From positions 1 through 46,401 of the forward strand of contig CALAOB010000144.1 of assembly GCA_937927445.1 (NCBI GenBank): a DNA stretch of 46,401 nt. The letters are read 5' to 3'. This stretch comes from an uncultured Oribacterium sp. (GTDB lineage Bacteria; Bacillota; Clostridia; Lachnospirales; Lachnospiraceae). Position 1 is the first letter of the stretch, and each line of letters opens with the position of its first letter. The notes under the pieces were generated by a model. That model made no database searches and was not told the DNA's origin. It saw only the letters and a program-made list of their open reading frames with translations. This document shows, in pieces, positions 17,301 to 26,513 of this stretch. Made by a program: the position numbers and the translations under genes.

Positions 17301-20300
17301 TACATCGACTAAGAAGGAATATCTTGAAAAAGTGTCTTTCTGGCGAAACGGAGTATATACAGCGGATGTCACAACAGCTGCGGATACGCCGGTGCAACTG
17401 ACTGGAGTGTCCAGTATTACCGGTAAGAATTGTGTCGGTGGAATCGCAGGCTCTCTGGGAACGGCGAGTGTTGCGGGACTACTGAATACGACCCTGGGCG
17501 TGGCGTCTTATCTTCCGTTTACGGTAGAAAATGTCACGGTAGAAGGAGCTGCGGATAACACCACAGGTGCTTTCTCTGTTACTGCAGAGGAACAGCGCGT
17601 CGGTGGCGGATTTGGTGAAGCTATCGGCGGTTCGATGGAACATGTGAACATTAAGAACCTCTCGCTGGTTCAGGGAAAGAACCGGGTCGGTGGCATGATC
17701 GGTCTCGCGGGTCCTGGAGATCTGGCTGGGACAGATGGTGGACTTACCGTTAATCTTTTAGGTTTAAATTATGTTTTAAATCTGAATCATCTCCTTTCTC
17801 TTGCGCAGGGCGTGCATGTCAGCATCAAAGATGCGCACGTAAATGGCATAACGGATGGTATGACGGTTCGAGCGACGGGCTCAAATGAACATGGTGAAAC
17901 GAATGACTATGTGGTTGGTGGGTTTATCGGTAAGAGCCATAGCTGCGAAATCGAAGACGCGGATGTGAAGAATCTGAAGGAAGTGACGGCGCACGATACC
18001 GATGGTATCGCGGGTGGTTTCGTCGGATCGTCACAGACGGGCGGACTTGCGGATGTAGCAGAGGGCGCCGATATCAAAACGCTGGTCAATGTCAATGGTC
18101 TTCTGACGGCAGTAAAATACCTGATTCCTTCATATCGAGTATGTAAGGTGCTCTATGTAGATGGTGGTGGCGTATCGGCAGACATCGCGGGTGGCTTCGC
18201 CGGAGAGTTCCAGAGTGGAACCGTCAACAATCAGCCAATCACAGAAGAGGAAAGAGGAGAGGAAGAGATTGCGAGTGCTTCGGAACTGGCGCGGGCCACA
18301 GACCCGAGTGCAGACGGAAAGTACTATGCGGTCTACAACATTGACCATGTAAACGGTCAGTCCTATGCCGGTGGCTTCGGCGGTAATGTCTATGCCGGTG
18401 CGTTGGCGGATGCCGGAAAGGGTATCAGTATCCTAGGTGGCATCAAGGGACTGGATATCAAAATCGGTGATCTTCTGAATCTGATCAATGCCTACGTTCC
18501 ATTCATTCAGTATGCGGGTGTATGGTCAGAGAATGCAGATAAGACGAAGAATGGATTTACCGTCTGTGCGAATCGCATCAAATCGGATGGCCTCACGTCC
18601 GGAAGTGCCGGTGGTTTCATCGGCTACGGAAGTGGCGTGCAGGTAAGCTACTGTGATGTGTCGAATCTGAAGCACACTGCCGTAATCGAACCTGCGAAGG
18701 GACTCGAGGATACGGATAGCGCATCCTATTTCGATGACGCGAAGAGCACGTATGCCGTCAGTGGTGCGCGCTACGCCGGTGGATACATCGGTTACATGAA
18801 TATCGGCTCTGCTGCTTCACTTGGAAAGGGCCTGAGTATTCTGGGAAAAAGTATCGGTTTGACCGATGTGCTGAGCGCGTTGAATGTGGTGGTTTCCACA
18901 ATCGAGCATTCGAGCGTAAGCGGTGCGGCTGGTGGCTTCGCCGTGAAGGCTTCCGGAAAGAAAGCAGAAGGCTTCCTTACTTCGGATCCCGACATCCTGG
19001 GGGACGCGGGTGGCTTCGCCGGTAAAATCTCCGGAGGTCACATTCAGGACTCCCATGCGGTGAATTTCTCCTACATCATCGGTCAGATCACGGCCGGTGG
19101 ATACGTGGGCGATATGGAGCCGGGCAGCGCGGCAAGCGTGCTCGATGAAACCAGCATCCTGGGTGGACTTGTCGATACGAAGGAGACATTGGCATCCCTT
19201 GTCGAGGATTTCGTGCCGACAATCCGGAACAGCACGACGAGCTGCATACCATGTGGCGGTGCGGTCCGGGCAGACGCGGCATCCACGACGACGATCCAGC
19301 GAGGTATCGCCGGTGGTTACGCAGGGCGTAACGAAGGCGGCCACATCTGGGGAAATAATACGAAAAAATGGAAAGGAAATGACTATACAGGCCCGACCAG
19401 CCGCTGCGAGGCCATTCGCATCCGCTCCGTGTATGGCGCGGAGATCGCGGGTGGATTTACAGGACGGATGGAGTCGGCAGACACCGCCAGCACCGGCAGC
19501 CTCTCGCTGTTATGGAGACTGGTAAAGGTGGATAACCTCCTGGGCGCGCTCAGCGTCGTCTATCCGACCGAGGAACATACGGCGGTCTATGGGCCGCTGG
19601 CGAAACTGGACCTCGTGACCTGGAACAAATGGGTGGAATTCGTCGGAAAGTACGGAGGTTACGGAAGTGAGCTCGCACAGCGTGGCACTGCCAGCAGCCA
19701 GGCAGATCTCGACCAGCGGCTTGCCCGCTACATCTATGGCTACCACGTCGTCGCGGGAAGAAGTAACTACCGCGATGAGACGATCCTCGCGAACGGTGGT
19801 GCTGCCGGTGGATATGTCGGCTCAATGCTGACGGGCTGTATCACAGATGGTCAGGCCCACCAGGCAAAGCTCATCCGGGGATCTCGCTGTGCCGGTGGTT
19901 ACGCCGGAGAGATGCGGAACGGCGGTGCGGCAAACCTCGGTGGTGCCGAAATCTTAGGCTTGAAGCTGGAACTGGGGCAGATGCTGGATATTCTGGAAGT
20001 GTTCGTACCGGTAATTAAGCAGTCCTCGGTCAAGGGCTACCAGAGTGGTCTGAGTGTTGAATCCGATGGAACAGATGACAAGGCGCACTGCGGCTATGCC
20101 GGCGGTTATGTCGGTCAGCTGACCGGTGGACAGATCTGGGGCGATGCAGCTGCACGCTGCCAGGTGACGAAGTTGAGACGCGTCGACGGACGATCCTATG
20201 TCGGTGGATTCGTGGGTAGCGCACGGCCTGGAAGTGTAGCAACCGTGGATCCGACGGCAGGCGAAGGCCTGTTTTTAAGCAAGCTCCTTCAGAAACTGCT

Positions 20301-22635
20301 GGATACACCGGCGGATTTGATACAGGTGCTGAATGCGACAGTGGCCACCATCCGTTATGCCGATGTGGACGCCTGGGATGACTGGGGCATAATCGTAAAC
20401 GGTGCGTATACGGCGGGGAGCAATACCGCCTATGCAAGGGCTGCCGGCGGCTTCGCCGGAAGCCTGGCGGGCACCGTTCTCGGAGAAAAGAAGGATGATC
20501 ATGCCGGGATTTCCGCGCAGGGTATTCGCTCTGTCATCGGTGGCGAATATGCTGGCGGATGCTTCGGACTCGCCGATGTCGATGCTGGTGTGAAGGTTTC
20601 TGGAAAAAATGAAACCGAATTACTGAAATATCTGCTGCAGCTCGGACGTACCGATGTACTCGATGCATTCCGAACCTATATCTATGACGGAACGGTAAGC
20701 GGCAGTGCGGATGCCGGTTTAAGTGTATCTGCATATGCTGCGCAGAAGTACGGACAGAACGATGCCGTGACCCGGAGTGGAAACGCCGGTGGCTTCGGAG
20801 GTGCGTTACTGAACAGCTCTGTAAAGAACAGTACAGTGACGATGCTTTCTGATGTATCCGGCGTCAACAGTACAGGTGGCTTCATCGGATATTCCGGAAA
20901 GAGTGGTGTCGTAGATTTAAATAAAGTGGATGTACTCGGAAATAAGCAGTGGCAGTTACTGGGCGGTGCCGCAGGTGTGCTGGATGTGTTCGGCTCGCAT
21001 GTGGATGACAGCTGTGTCTCTGGAATCGAGGGCGGCTATACCGTACAGAGTAGAGGAGGTGAAGAGCAGATCGCCGGTGGCTTCATCGGCTATGCAAATC
21101 TGGCGCGTATGGCGAGATGTACCGCAGGTGATGCGAGCATACAGGGGCGAGGACTTAAGCAGGTTAGCTCAGGTGGAACCGCCGGCGGCTTCGCAGGCCG
21201 CACCAGCTATGAATATCTCGCCAACATTGACCTCGATTCTACGCTGGTCAATGCACTGCTGACCATCGTGAACCAGCTGGTAAAAGCACTGTATCTGGAT
21301 AAGCTGCAGAACGCGGATCTGTTGAATATTAATCTGGGCATCATTCAGATCAAGGCGCTGTATGAAGGTGATTTACTGAGCGTCAATCTGTTCGGCGTGA
21401 AGATTTCAGTCGGTCTGTCGAAGGCAGATACGGAAAACAAGGAGCAGACGGACTTCGCCATCATAAGAATCGGCGATTCGGTGATCAAGCTGCCATGCGA
21501 TAAGGATGGAATCAAAGAAGATAAGGATACAAAATCAAATATCAGTATCAGCCTGATCAAGGCAAACCGTACGAAAATCACAGACAGTAAGGTCTTTGGT
21601 ATCGCGGCGGGCTATGACGTCTACGCGGGTGGCGCAAATTATGCACAGGATGGTTTGGCAGCCGACGGTCGAAGCGGCGGCTTCGTCGGCTTCAACGATG
21701 AAGGACTGCTGCAGAACAACGATATGTTCTACTGCGATGTCGTTCGTGGAACTGCAGCGCTGGTCGGACCCTTCAGCGGTGAGAGTAAGCTGGACTCCTC
21801 GTATACGTTTAATACGAAGGAAAAGGTGGAAGGCGAGAATAACAACTTCCGCATCTACCGAAAGCTGGCGGTAGCACTCGATGCGATTAAGAAGGGCTCA
21901 GAAAAGCTGAATAAGTCTTATGAAAAGTCTGGTGACTGGGATATGTACACGCTCGGGCACATGAATACGGTGAAGAGCTATGAGACGTTGGAAGATGCAA
22001 AGCTGGAAAGCAGTACTGCATCCGGCACAGGATCCGTGAATGCAGATCTGAATGCCTATGTCTCCGCTGCGAAGGCCGTCCTCATGGATGACAGCCGGAC
22101 CACTCTCAATGAAGGCGGCAGTGATACTCCGGCACCACCGGGTATACAGGACCCATGTGATAAGAAGATCCAACTGACCATCAACAAGGTCTGGAAGGAC
22201 TTCGGAAATTTCGATCAAAAACGACCGGATACGATTACCGTGACACTGTACTGGACATGGACAGATGACGCCGGTGCGGAGCATACGGAAGTCGTTCCTG
22301 GGTACGAAAATTTCACCATCGAGGGTTCTGTGAACCAGTCGGTATGGCAGAAGGTCCTCGAGGGGTTGCCGGCGTATATGACGGAGAAAGTCGGAGAGGA
22401 GGAGAAAATCCATTATTATACCTACTCCATCTCGGAGGTGGAGGTGGATGGATACTCGACGAGTATCGTTAAATCAGATGATGGATTTACCTTCACCATC
22501 ACCAACCGACACTTTCCGCTCCTCCCGGATACAGGTGGATACGGGGCGAAGATATACATACTAATCGGCGTGCTGATCCTTAGTATCACACGCTTACTGG
22601 AAAAACGTTCGGTTAAGCGAAAGAGAGGATGGTAA
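14380..22635 (+). CDS. Giant LPDTG-anchored repeat surface protein (putative adhesin / pilus-tip component)
   Basis: A 2751-aa cell-wall protein. It has a signal peptide (MNRKRKSIKQIIAFVLCL, cleavage near MAEV), an acidic Asp/Glu/Lys-rich linker (~50-165) and a long repetitive body (~470-2460). In the body, GLUG-like strands such as YAGGFVG, AGGYVG and GGFAG recur dozens of times. Longer units of roughly 150 residues repeat the theme G-S-A-A-x-L-G-K-G-x-S-I-L-G followed by a hydrophobic segment. A Cna-B-type domain follows (~2591-2705), then the sorting signal LPDTG (2715-2719), a membrane helix and a Lys/Arg tail. Such proteins are usually adhesins or pilus tips linked by the neighbouring sortases. 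No clear ribosome site precedes ATG 14380, so the start is less sure than the rest. Confidence 0.9.
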   Translation: MNRKRKSIKQIIAFVLCLSLFSSQLVMAEVDATDAADLIKNVEMSTASVAFYEDNASDLEADGSAEELGGFDEDVDDAFFADEEDTGKVDSSDSSTGDQGDNANKSDNTEGKDESDKTEGAGKDDASQDKKDDQTDAGDDSELNKKPEASKKNGLEDEKKATESELNRKYDAFYNDGQICIYNYRQLQLIGSGEELYTGDKDGRIGKGNPVEVDDEVITYAEDAAYRLMNDIPLDIEEIWTVPESFAGSIGKTKTDGDEERTLYDEATDTIYIYNPYQLMILAQEDSEDEPVMTLDNDAAQFGMGQLIYPDGEDEAYLTYSKEHTYVLSKDFSSDMPELAVDQLSADTSDAEGRDFKGQVIKTIGDKTYILIGNREQLEKIGTGELVNGAVYQAYKELGKWYVDTDQSGKPIMLYGGDADLKKEQNGTEDFKFGEIKDADTKLSSQAWIHTRGRCGVDQTTGNIDPTLNIKETAGGQKYTANANYIIFRDIDFADENWKPLTFQGTMIGAKSNEQAKLWIKNEDGKEALNKANLKPILSNITIEQDVKINVGEQMGVGFFSTISSEVSEKDIGLSKGLVQVSNLRFESINVHTTTKETYYPPSLVSTLTNTLGHLLGGVLSGLTFLLTFGQVKIDLGKTLGDVLDARKKDPTALASGTIAGRAVGQVEFSDVEVANADVKNVNNYTGGFVGYTTGTTQYDGLSHALGDLVKLLTNILNVIPGLGLGDLITILLGNAIPLEKLIPTGYINAKIVNCAIDGLNIETEKDKDYAGGFVGMQRGTIIENCSVSMVAAGCTITGQKFVGGFVGLARDAVIEGTLSGALDIETKLPKMNTESLLLNCSLESDRLNVSADSYAGGFAGAMANTSAVNCKLTAQDAFEVKASQNYAGGFSGIAALGWAADLGKDDTKDNLLGGVVDLVVKLLSSNPGAASSLLSLGGVNPSYILGCTVSGPLQLSGADYVGGITGRGNGAYITSTKKEYLEKVSFWRNGVYTADVTTAADTPVQLTGVSSITGKNCVGGIAGSLGTASVAGLLNTTLGVASYLPFTVENVTVEGAADNTTGAFSVTAEEQRVGGGFGEAIGGSMEHVNIKNLSLVQGKNRVGGMIGLAGPGDLAGTDGGLTVNLLGLNYVLNLNHLLSLAQGVHVSIKDAHVNGITDGMTVRATGSNEHGETNDYVVGGFIGKSHSCEIEDADVKNLKEVTAHDTDGIAGGFVGSSQTGGLADVAEGADIKTLVNVNGLLTAVKYLIPSYRVCKVLYVDGGGVSADIAGGFAGEFQSGTVNNQPITEEERGEEEIASASELARATDPSADGKYYAVYNIDHVNGQSYAGGFGGNVYAGALADAGKGISILGGIKGLDIKIGDLLNLINAYVPFIQYAGVWSENADKTKNGFTVCANRIKSDGLTSGSAGGFIGYGSGVQVSYCDVSNLKHTAVIEPAKGLEDTDSASYFDDAKSTYAVSGARYAGGYIGYMNIGSAASLGKGLSILGKSIGLTDVLSALNVVVSTIEHSSVSGAAGGFAVKASGKKAEGFLTSDPDILGDAGGFAGKISGGHIQDSHAVNFSYIIGQITAGGYVGDMEPGSAASVLDETSILGGLVDTKETLASLVEDFVPTIRNSTTSCIPCGGAVRADAASTTTIQRGIAGGYAGRNEGGHIWGNNTKKWKGNDYTGPTSRCEAIRIRSVYGAEIAGGFTGRMESADTASTGSLSLLWRLVKVDNLLGALSVVYPTEEHTAVYGPLAKLDLVTWNKWVEFVGKYGGYGSELAQRGTASSQADLDQRLARYIYGYHVVAGRSNYRDETILANGGAAGGYVGSMLTGCITDGQAHQAKLIRGSRCAGGYAGEMRNGGAANLGGAEILGLKLELGQMLDILEVFVPVIKQSSVKGYQSGLSVESDGTDDKAHCGYAGGYVGQLTGGQIWGDAAARCQVTKLRRVDGRSYVGGFVGSARPGSVATVDPTAGEGLFLSKLLQKLLDTPADLIQVLNATVATIRYADVDAWDDWGIIVNGAYTAGSNTAYARAAGGFAGSLAGTVLGEKKDDHAGISAQGIRSVIGGEYAGGCFGLADVDAGVKVSGKNETELLKYLLQLGRTDVLDAFRTYIYDGTVSGSADAGLSVSAYAAQKYGQNDAVTRSGNAGGFGGALLNSSVKNSTVTMLSDVSGVNSTGGFIGYSGKSGVVDLNKVDVLGNKQWQLLGGAAGVLDVFGSHVDDSCVSGIEGGYTVQSRGGEEQIAGGFIGYANLARMARCTAGDASIQGRGLKQVSSGGTAGGFAGRTSYEYLANIDLDSTLVNALLTIVNQLVKALYLDKLQNADLLNINLGIIQIKALYEGDLLSVNLFGVKISVGLSKADTENKEQTDFAIIRIGDSVIKLPCDKDGIKEDKDTKSNISISLIKANRTKITDSKVFGIAAGYDVYAGGANYAQDGLAADGRSGGFVGFNDEGLLQNNDMFYCDVVRGTAALVGPFSGESKLDSSYTFNTKEKVEGENNNFRIYRKLAVALDAIKKGSEKLNKSYEKSGDWDMYTLGHMNTVKSYETLEDAKLESSTASGTGSVNADLNAYVSAAKAVLMDDSRTTLNEGGSDTPAPPGIQDPCDKKIQLTINKVWKDFGNFDQKRPDTITVTLYWTWTDDAGAEHTEVVPGYENFTIEGSVNQSVWQKVLEGLPAYMTEKVGEEEKIHYYTYSISEVEVDGYSTSIVKSDDGFTFTITNRHFPLLPDTGGYGAKIYILIGVLILSITRLLEKRSVKRKRGW

Positions 22636-22777
22636 GCATGCGAAATGGAGGATTGCACCGCCGACAGGCACGAGCACCAAATGAGCGTGTCCTGTGGTCA
22701 TATGGAAAAAGTTCTGAAATCGTGGAAGCGAAGCTTCGCACGCAGAAATAAAGAAAGTAAAAGAAAAGGAAAAAGCG

Positions 22778-24541
22778 ATGAAAATGAAACGATGGATTTC
22801 CAGAGTTATGGCGCTTGCGCTGGCCATGACCATGATAATCGGAATGAATATGTGCGCACTGGCAGAAACAAGTAACTGGACATTTAACAACTTAAAGCAG
22901 GGCGAGCAGGTCAGAGCATATAGACTCTTTAACCGAAAAGAAAAAGCGAACACCAGCTCGGAGGGAACGACAAGCTATGATGTGTCTTACACCCTGAATG
23001 ATACATACGCGGGGTTTTTCTCCAGAGCAGGTGGAGCATGCGCAGGACTGAGCGGAGATCAGTTATCAGTTGCAGCATATCAGTATGTAGCAGCACTGGC
23101 GACGGATGATAAGACTGCTGAAAGATCTCAATTTGCAGCGGATATGTGGAAGTGGATTTTAGAGAACAAAAAAACGGCTGACTGTACCCAGACAGTTGCG
23201 GCAGGTTCTAATTCAGTAACGCTTTCACTGGAGCCGGGATACTACCTCATGTATCCGACAGGTGCAAATGTAGTGGATGGTACTACAGCGAAGTCTCCGG
23301 CGATTTTAAAGGATATCAGTGGACGAGAGGAAGATGCGGATAGAACATTAGCAATCAAGAGTACCTATCCGACCGTAGAAAAGAAGATTGTTCCGACAAC
23401 AAATGCTTCGGGTATCACTCTGCAGAAGATAATTAATGACAATTGGGAAACAATTATTCATATGGAACTGGAAGATGAAACAGATGAGGAAGATTCCTTC
23501 GCACCTTATGGCGCTGCGGATGAAAAGAGCGCCACTGATCTGGCCATCGGTGATACGGTTACCTATCAGCTGACGTCGAAGGTTCCGGATATGACAGGAT
23601 ATACATCCTATACCTATCAGTTTAAGGATACCTTATCGAAAGGACTTGATTTAAAGGAAGTTCTGTCGGTTTATGTTGGTACAAGCGAACTTAAGGCCAA
23701 GAAGAGTGGCGCAAATACTTATGCGCTGGCCTATGATGCAGCGACCCGTACATTAACGATTACATTTAACGATTGTATCAATACATTTAAGAGCCATGTT
23801 GGTGAAACTATTACGGTAAAGTACAGTGCAACGCTGAATAAGGATGCCGTTGTTGGTACAGATCCAAATACCAATAAGGTAAAGGTAGAGTACAGCAATA
23901 ACCCGGAGACGAACGGAACCGGCGAGTCAGAAGAAACAAATGCAAAGGTATATACCTTCGGCTTCGATATCTACAAGTATACCCTGAAGGATATTACAGG
24001 GGATGATAATGATTCAAACAGAGTATCGCTGAAGGGTGCGCAGTTTAAGCTTTATAAAGACAATGAAGGAACAAAGGGTGCTGCAGTAAAGCTGATCAAG
24101 AATGGCGATGGTGTTTATTATCAGGACGATAAAACGACCTCACCTGTGGAGTATGTTGAAACCACGGCGGATGGTAAGCTGACCATCAAGGGTTTAAAGG
24201 CAGGCACTTACTATCTGGAAGAGACGAAGGCACCGGTTGGATATAATGGGCTGAAGGGTGACATCAAGGTTGAAATCAACAATTTACAGTATGATACGAC
24301 CGACCCCACGAAGCTTAATAGCTATAAGGTGACCTATACGATGCCCGGTGCGGCGACTGGAACGACCGTTACGGTTCCCACAAATAGCATGACTGAAATT
24401 CCGGTTCTGAACAAGGCGGGGGTGACACTTCCGAGCACGGGTGGTCGTGGTTCGATGGCATTTACCGTGATCGGTGTCATCATCATCGGTGCGATGATGG
24501 CAAGTAGCCTCATGAGTAAGAAACGTAAGTCTGCAGAATAA
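22778..24541 (+). CDS. Major pilin, isopeptide-forming fimbrial subunit (LPSTG)
   Basis: A 587-aa secreted backbone pilin: signal peptide to about residue 29 (CALA-ET) and a pilin motif YPTVEKK at 197-203, whose Lys is the expected cross-linking nucleophile. A D2-type fimbrial isopeptide domain lies at about 250-385. A SpaA/Cna-B domain at about 395-500 carries an E-box (GTYYLEETKAPVGYN, 476-490). The cell-wall signal LPSTG at 551-555 is followed by a membrane helix and KKRK. Monomers would be polymerised covalently by the class C sortase downstream. AAGGAAAAA precedes the ATG. Codons here are visibly more AT-rich than in housekeeping neighbours. The 142-bp gap from the adhesin gene holds no terminator. 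Confidence 0.95.
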   Translation: MKMKRWISRVMALALAMTMIIGMNMCALAETSNWTFNNLKQGEQVRAYRLFNRKEKANTSSEGTTSYDVSYTLNDTYAGFFSRAGGACAGLSGDQLSVAAYQYVAALATDDKTAERSQFAADMWKWILENKKTADCTQTVAAGSNSVTLSLEPGYYLMYPTGANVVDGTTAKSPAILKDISGREEDADRTLAIKSTYPTVEKKIVPTTNASGITLQKIINDNWETIIHMELEDETDEEDSFAPYGAADEKSATDLAIGDTVTYQLTSKVPDMTGYTSYTYQFKDTLSKGLDLKEVLSVYVGTSELKAKKSGANTYALAYDAATRTLTITFNDCINTFKSHVGETITVKYSATLNKDAVVGTDPNTNKVKVEYSNNPETNGTGESEETNAKVYTFGFDIYKYTLKDITGDDNDSNRVSLKGAQFKLYKDNEGTKGAAVKLIKNGDGVYYQDDKTTSPVEYVETTADGKLTIKGLKAGTYYLEETKAPVGYNGLKGDIKVEINNLQYDTTDPTKLNSYKVTYTMPGAATGTTVTVPTNSMTEIPVLNKAGVTLPSTGGRGSMAFTVIGVIIIGAMMASSLMSKKRKSAE

Positions 24542-24582
24542 TCCAGCTTAGAAATAATCATTCGGTATTTCAGTACAGTTCT

Positions 24583-24608
24583 GGAAGGAGGGAGCAGTCC
24601 CTCCTTCC
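24583..24608 (+). promoter_or_regulatory. Hairpin between pilin and sortase genes
   Basis: An 11-bp perfect stem, GGAAGGAGGGA with TCCCTCCTTCC, and loop GCAG. There is no T-run after it. It could stabilise the 3' end of pilin mRNA or partly attenuate the operon, giving much pilin and little sortase. Confidence 0.5.
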
Positions 24609-24651
24609 GGAATCTAAAGACGAAGCATGATGATAGAGAGAAGTACATAAG

Positions 24652-25524
24652 ATGAAAAGAATCGTAGGAAAAATCATTCGGACAATTGGATATTTTATAG
24701 GCTTCTCTGTGTTATTGTACCCGTCCGTCAGTAAATATGTGAATCAGTTGCATGGAACTGCCGTTGTCAGCGATTATCAGCAGAAAGTGTCGCATGCGAC
24801 CGAAGATCAGGAAAATCAGATGTTCGCGGAGGCTCAGGCATATAATGAACGCATACTGGGCACGAGCGGGCTGGAGGATCCTTTTTCTGGCGAACTCAAA
24901 CCGAAAAACCCGGAATATGAGTCCCTTCTGAACATGAATGGCAACGGCATGATGGGATATATAGAGATCCCCGCGATTAAAGTTCTGCTTCCGATTTATC
25001 ATGGAACATCAGAATCGGTTCTGCAGGTTGGGGTGGGACATCTCGAGCAGACATCATTGCCGGTCGGCGGTGCAAGTACGCATGTAGCATTATCCGGTCA
25101 TCGCGGGCTGCCTAACGCACGTCTATTTACCGATCTGGATCAGCTGGTCATCGGAGATGTGTTTTACATCAAGGTACTCAATAGAACACTGGCCTATCAG
25201 GTGGATCAGATACTGACGGTGCTCCCGGATGAAACCGAAGCGCTCGAAATCACACCAGGCGCAGATCAGGTGACGCTCATCACCTGCACGCCCTATGCGA
25301 TTAATACCCATCGTTTACTGGTTCGGGGAACTAGAATTCCATATGAGGAAGCGGTCGAGGTAACGGATGAGCTGGAGATCAAGCCGCAGGTCAATCTGAC
25401 ACAGCAGCTTTTAATGATGGGAATCTGCGCTGTTCTTATCATTTGGGTCATCGTGACCAGTATTCGAATCATGCGATGGATGAAGAGGGGAAAGAAAGCG
25501 GAGGAGACAGACATTGAAGAATAA
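24652..25524 (+). CDS. Class C (pilin-polymerising) sortase
   Basis: A 290-aa membrane transpeptidase that joins pilin subunits by cutting LPxTG and linking to a pilin-motif lysine. There is an N-terminal membrane helix (~10-27) and a lid segment with D-P-F (76-78), typical of class C enzymes. The catalytic triad is visible as H150 (LSGHRG), C212 (TLITCTPY) and R221 (NTHRLLVRG). A C-terminal membrane helix (~252-275) also fits class C. The order pilin-sortase and the 11-base overlap with the next gene place it in the pilus operon; its likely substrates are the LPSTG pilin and the LPDTG giant protein. Confidence 0.95.
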   Translation: MKRIVGKIIRTIGYFIGFSVLLYPSVSKYVNQLHGTAVVSDYQQKVSHATEDQENQMFAEAQAYNERILGTSGLEDPFSGELKPKNPEYESLLNMNGNGMMGYIEIPAIKVLLPIYHGTSESVLQVGVGHLEQTSLPVGGASTHVALSGHRGLPNARLFTDLDQLVIGDVFYIKVLNRTLAYQVDQILTVLPDETEALEITPGADQVTLITCTPYAINTHRLLVRGTRIPYEEAVEVTDELEIKPQVNLTQQLLMMGICAVLIIWVIVTSIRIMRWMKRGKKAEETDIEE

Positions 25525-26440
25525 GAGGAAAACGAAGATTCGGTTTCTATCTGTTTTTATGATGGTTCTGACATGTTTAAATTTATATTGCGTGTGTCCT
25601 GCGTATGCCCTAAGTTCGTCGCTCGGCTCGATTCAGATCGATGTTCTGGTCGATGATGACTCCGGGCATAAGGTCGGTGTGAAGGATGTGAAGTTCTTGC
25701 TGTACCATGTTGCAGACTGGGATGGACATGACTGGATATATATGCCGAATTTTTCGGACTACCGTGGGGAACTGGACTTTACGGATGCGAAAACGCAGGA
25801 AGAGAGTGCGGATGTACTCTGTGCTTATATAAAGAAAAAAGCCTTTCGTGAAGTGGAGGGCACAAGTAACACTGCAGGCATTCTCATTTTTAATAACCTG
25901 GCAGAAGGCGTTTATCTCCTGGCTCAGGAAAACTCATTCGAATTCGGAAATTATATTTATACGAGTAAGCCTTCATTAGTGCGTATACCATCACATATGG
26001 ATGATCAGGATTACCTGAATGTCGAGCTGGAAATGAAGTTTGCAAGAACTGCAAAACCACCACTTCCGCCGGGACCACCGCCGACCCCACCGACGCAGCC
26101 GTCTGTGCCGGAGCCGACGCCGACCGAACCGACATCGCCGACTGATCCGCAGCCGACCTCCCCGGAGAAACCAGAAGCATCGGGTGGCGGTGGCTCGCAC
26201 ACCGGCCCGGGGCCTGCGGAAACGACACGGGTGGGTGAGCAAGAAACGACGCCTGCATTGAACGAAACAGAGGACGAGGTTGAGGAAGAGGAAACAACGG
26301 CACCACCGATCGCCGGGGTGAGAACCGGGGACAGCGCGCAGCCACGCCTGTACCTCGCGCTCATGGCGATTTCGCTCATCGGCATGCTCGTTCTCGGCGA
26401 CGTACTGCGCCGGATGAAGAGAGACGAACACGAAGGATAA
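25514..26440 (+). CDS. Minor/basal pilin-like protein with Pro-rich stalk and VRTGD sorting signal
   Basis: The start is TTG at 25514, behind GCGGAGGA, overlapping the sortase gene by 11 bases. The 308-aa protein has a signal peptide (to ~AYA, 32) and a single beta-rich domain of the pilin/prealbumin type (~37-175), including GVKDVKFLLYHV and GVYLLAQENSFEF, an E-box-like element. A Pro/Thr-rich stalk (~178-225) and an acidic stretch follow. No LPxTG is present; instead VRTGD (269-273) precedes a membrane helix and an Arg/Lys tail. That position suggests a non-canonical sorting signal for the class B sortase next door, making this the likely pilus base that attaches to the wall. This is inference from gene order and motif position. 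Confidence 0.8.
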   Translation: MKNKRKTKIRFLSVFMMVLTCLNLYCVCPAYALSSSLGSIQIDVLVDDDSGHKVGVKDVKFLLYHVADWDGHDWIYMPNFSDYRGELDFTDAKTQEESADVLCAYIKKKAFREVEGTSNTAGILIFNNLAEGVYLLAQENSFEFGNYIYTSKPSLVRIPSHMDDQDYLNVELEMKFARTAKPPLPPGPPPTPPTQPSVPEPTPTEPTSPTDPQPTSPEKPEASGGGGSHTGPGPAETTRVGEQETTPALNETEDEVEEEETTAPPIAGVRTGDSAQPRLYLALMAISLIGMLVLGDVLRRMKRDEHEG

Positions 26441-26513
26441 GAGAGAGAAAAACCGGCCGGACGGCGAAGACGACGAGCCGGTACGGAAGAGAACACCAGA
26501 AGGATGGTGCAGG

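Noticed and set aside
22645..22875. Small gene between the adhesin and pilin genes
   Set aside because: It overlaps the pilin signal peptide in another frame and has an unnatural His/Lys-rich composition.
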